Source: Bacillota bacterium
Lineage (GTDB): Bacteria > Bacillota > Clostridia > Peptostreptococcales > Anaerovoracaceae
DNA: 5,797 bases
Direction: 5' to 3'
Assembly (NCBI GenBank): GCA_029219125.1
Contig: JAQXSU010000199.1
Coordinates: 1-5,797 of the forward strand
In this document: one piece after another, positions 4,586-5,797 of the stretch
Position numbering within the stretch: position 1 is the first letter of the stretch
Layout of the letters: every line of letters begins with the position of its first letter
Program-made: the position numbers and the translations under genes
The notes under the pieces: generated by a model
Databases searched by the model: none
Told to the model about the DNA's origin: nothing
Seen by the model: the letters and a program-made list of their open reading frames with translations, nothing else

Positions 4586-5797
4586 TTACAAAAGATGTAC
4601 CTCCACCTGCGTGCCTTTCTGTATGCCCTCGTCGTTGACTTCCATGACGATGTAGCCGTCGGCTTGACTCATGGTACGGATCAGCCCCGACTTGCCCCAG
4701 ACCGGCATCACCAGCGGAAGACCCGTCATCGGATCCCGCTTCCGATCGTCCACCGTCACCAGCTGCAGGGTTTTGCGCCCCGGCGACGCAGCCAGATTAA
4801 CCGTTATAATGCCCGCCATTGCGGGCTTTTTTTCTGTCTCGGACATTCCCGTCAGCCGTTCCCATAGTCCTCCCACAATTTCACGGAACAAAATCAAAGC
4901 AGCCACCGGATGTCCGGGCAGGCCGATGAGTGCGGCTTTCTGCACTTCGTCATAGCCCAGTATGGTCGGCTTCCCCGGCTTCACCGCCAGCCCGTGAGTC
5001 AGCACGCCGGAGGAAGCCAGATTTTTTATGATCTCTGCCGTGGCGTCCTTCTTCCCCTGGCTGCTGCCTCCCGACAGCACCACCAGGTCAGAGTCCGCCA
5101 TGGCAGAAGCCGCCTTCGCCTCCAGCTCGGCGGGGTCATCACAGACAACCTCCATGCGGACCACCTGAAAGCCATACTCCAGTGCCTGGCCGTACAGACC
5201 GTAGGTATTCACATCACGGACCTGGCCCGGTCCCGGTACCCGGTCCGGGGCCACAATCTCGTCCCCGGTGGAAAGAATGGAGAGCTTCCATGGGCGGTAA
5301 ACCAGCGCCTCTGTCCTGCCGATGGCCGACAGAACACCCAGATCCGCCGGCCGGATCCGCCGGCCACGCTGCAGCACCTGCTGTCCTTCGGCCATGTCAT
5401 CGCCGGCCATCACCATGTTCGCACCTGCGGAAACACTGCAGCTGACCGCCATCTGCAGGCAGGCCGGCACCGCCCCGGCTCCCGCACCCCCGCCCGCCGC
5501 GGCGGCGCCCGCCTGCCCTCTGTCATGTCCGCTTTCATTCAGCCCGCTTCCATGAAGCGGGGTCCCGAATCCTTCGCAGTATTCCACCATGACCATGGCA
5601 TCTGCCCCCGCCGGCACCATGCCGCCGGTGGGCACATAGACGCATTCACCGGGTCCAACGGTCATTTCTGCCGCCTTACCCATTTCCACTTCGCCGATGA
5701 CTTTCAAAAAAACCGGAAGGCTTTCTGATGCTCCGCCGGTATCACTGCTCCGTACCGCATATCCGTCCACCGTGGAACGGTGGAACCCCGGCACCGG
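4586..5797 (-). CDS. moeA: Molybdopterin molybdotransferase MoeA (5' end beyond right edge)
   Basis: 404 codons are present. The frame is open to the window edge, and the fragment begins at the MoeA motif PVPGFHRSTVDGYAVRSSDT, normally near residue 50-60, so about 50 residues are missing and the GTG at 5792-5794 is an internal valine, not a start. Numbering from the first codon: DGYAVR (11-16), YVPTGGMVPAGADAMVMVEYCE (54-75), GDDMAEGQ and RRIRPADLGVLSAIG (146-160), LSTGDEI (175-181), LSGGSSQGKKDATAE (241-255), VKPGKP (272-277), IGLPGHPVAAL (291-301), then a C-terminal MoeA_C domain ending about residue 403. Catalytic equivalents (D11, E180, D251, K273, K276) are retained. It inserts molybdate into adenylylated molybdopterin. 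An Ala/Gly-rich insert of roughly 30 residues at about 80-112 lengthens domain II. It has no PBP-like domain, unlike its paralogue at 1034-3019. No terminator is visible after its stop before the converging transporter gene. Confidence 0.93.
   Translation of the reverse strand, partial: PVPGFHRSTVDGYAVRSSDTGGASESLPVFLKVIGEVEMGKAAEMTVGPGECVYVPTGGMVPAGADAMVMVEYCEGFGTPLHGSGLNESGHDRGQAGAAAAGGGAGAGAVPACLQMAVSCSVSAGANMVMAGDDMAEGQQVLQRGRRIRPADLGVLSAIGRTEALVYRPWKLSILSTGDEIVAPDRVPGPGQVRDVNTYGLYGQALEYGFQVVRMEVVCDDPAELEAKAASAMADSDLVVLSGGSSQGKKDATAEIIKNLASSGVLTHGLAVKPGKPTILGYDEVQKAALIGLPGHPVAALILFREIVGGLWERLTGMSETEKKPAMAGIITVNLAASPGRKTLQLVTVDDRKRDPMTGLPLVMPVWGKSGLIRTMSQADGYIVMEVNDEGIQKGTQVEVHLL
4811..4833 (+). 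terminator. Intrinsic terminator of the transporter, inside antisense moeA
   Basis: GCCCGC (4811-4816), loop CATT, GCGGGC (4821-4826), then seven T (4827-4833): an all-G/C 6-bp stem with a T7 tail on the plus strand. It is 235 nt past the transporter stop and overlaps codons for KKPAMAG of moeA on the other strand. The only plus-strand gene upstream is the transporter. On the minus strand the hairpin has no following T-run, so it should not stop moeA transcription. Confidence 0.78.

Noticed and set aside
4910..5728. Plus-strand 272-codon open frame opposite moeA
   Set aside because: Antisense to a clear MoeA; Arg/His/Pro-rich with no recognisable family and no ribosome site.

Overview
The window is a molybdenum-cofactor (Moco) neighbourhood from what looks like a low-to-mid GC Gram-positive anaerobe, most likely a Clostridia/Lachnospiraceae-type genome. 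This is inferred from the strong AGGAGG-type ribosome sites, the presence of a MoeA fused to a periplasmic-binding-protein-like domain (a protein type common in Clostridia), and the OmpR-type regulator overlapping its kinase. The species cannot be named from the sequence. Most genes are GC-rich; the kinase fragment and the large intergenic region are clearly poorer in GC.

Layout from left to right: (1) 1-307, minus strand, the N-terminal third or less of a membrane sensor histidine kinase, cut by the window edge; (2) 297-965, minus, its OmpR/PhoB-family response regulator, overlapping the kinase by 11 nt; (3) 1034-3019, minus, a 661-residue MoeA fused to a C-terminal PBP-like (COG1910-type) domain; (4) 3020-3564, a 545-bp divergent intergenic region; (5) 3565-4575, plus, a 336-residue EamA/DMT-family membrane transporter with a histidine-rich N-terminus; (6) 4586-5797, minus, a second MoeA without the PBP domain, whose first ~50 codons lie beyond the right edge.

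Both MoeA proteins should act in the last step of Moco synthesis, inserting molybdate (or tungstate) into adenylylated molybdopterin. Two paralogues side by side fit either a division of labour between metals or a sensing role for the fused PBP-like domain; this is inference. The two-component system lies 68 bp downstream of the fused moeA on the same strand and may be co-transcribed, but nothing visible ties its signal to molybdenum. The transporter sits between the two moeA genes on the opposite strand, converging on one and diverging from the other.

The most unusual structure is in the divergent intergenic region. A 59-bp dyad-symmetric element with four half-sites, GTTTTC-15-GTTTTC-5-GAAAAC-15-GAAAAC, occurs twice with exactly the same geometry, 186 bp apart, around a core of about 16% GC. 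The half-sites are spaced 21, 11 and 21 bp, i.e. on one face of the helix. This could be a paired operator, a curved-DNA element, or a small non-autonomous mobile element. A second notable feature is a textbook intrinsic terminator for the transporter transcript that lies inside the antisense strand of the second moeA coding sequence (4811-4833).
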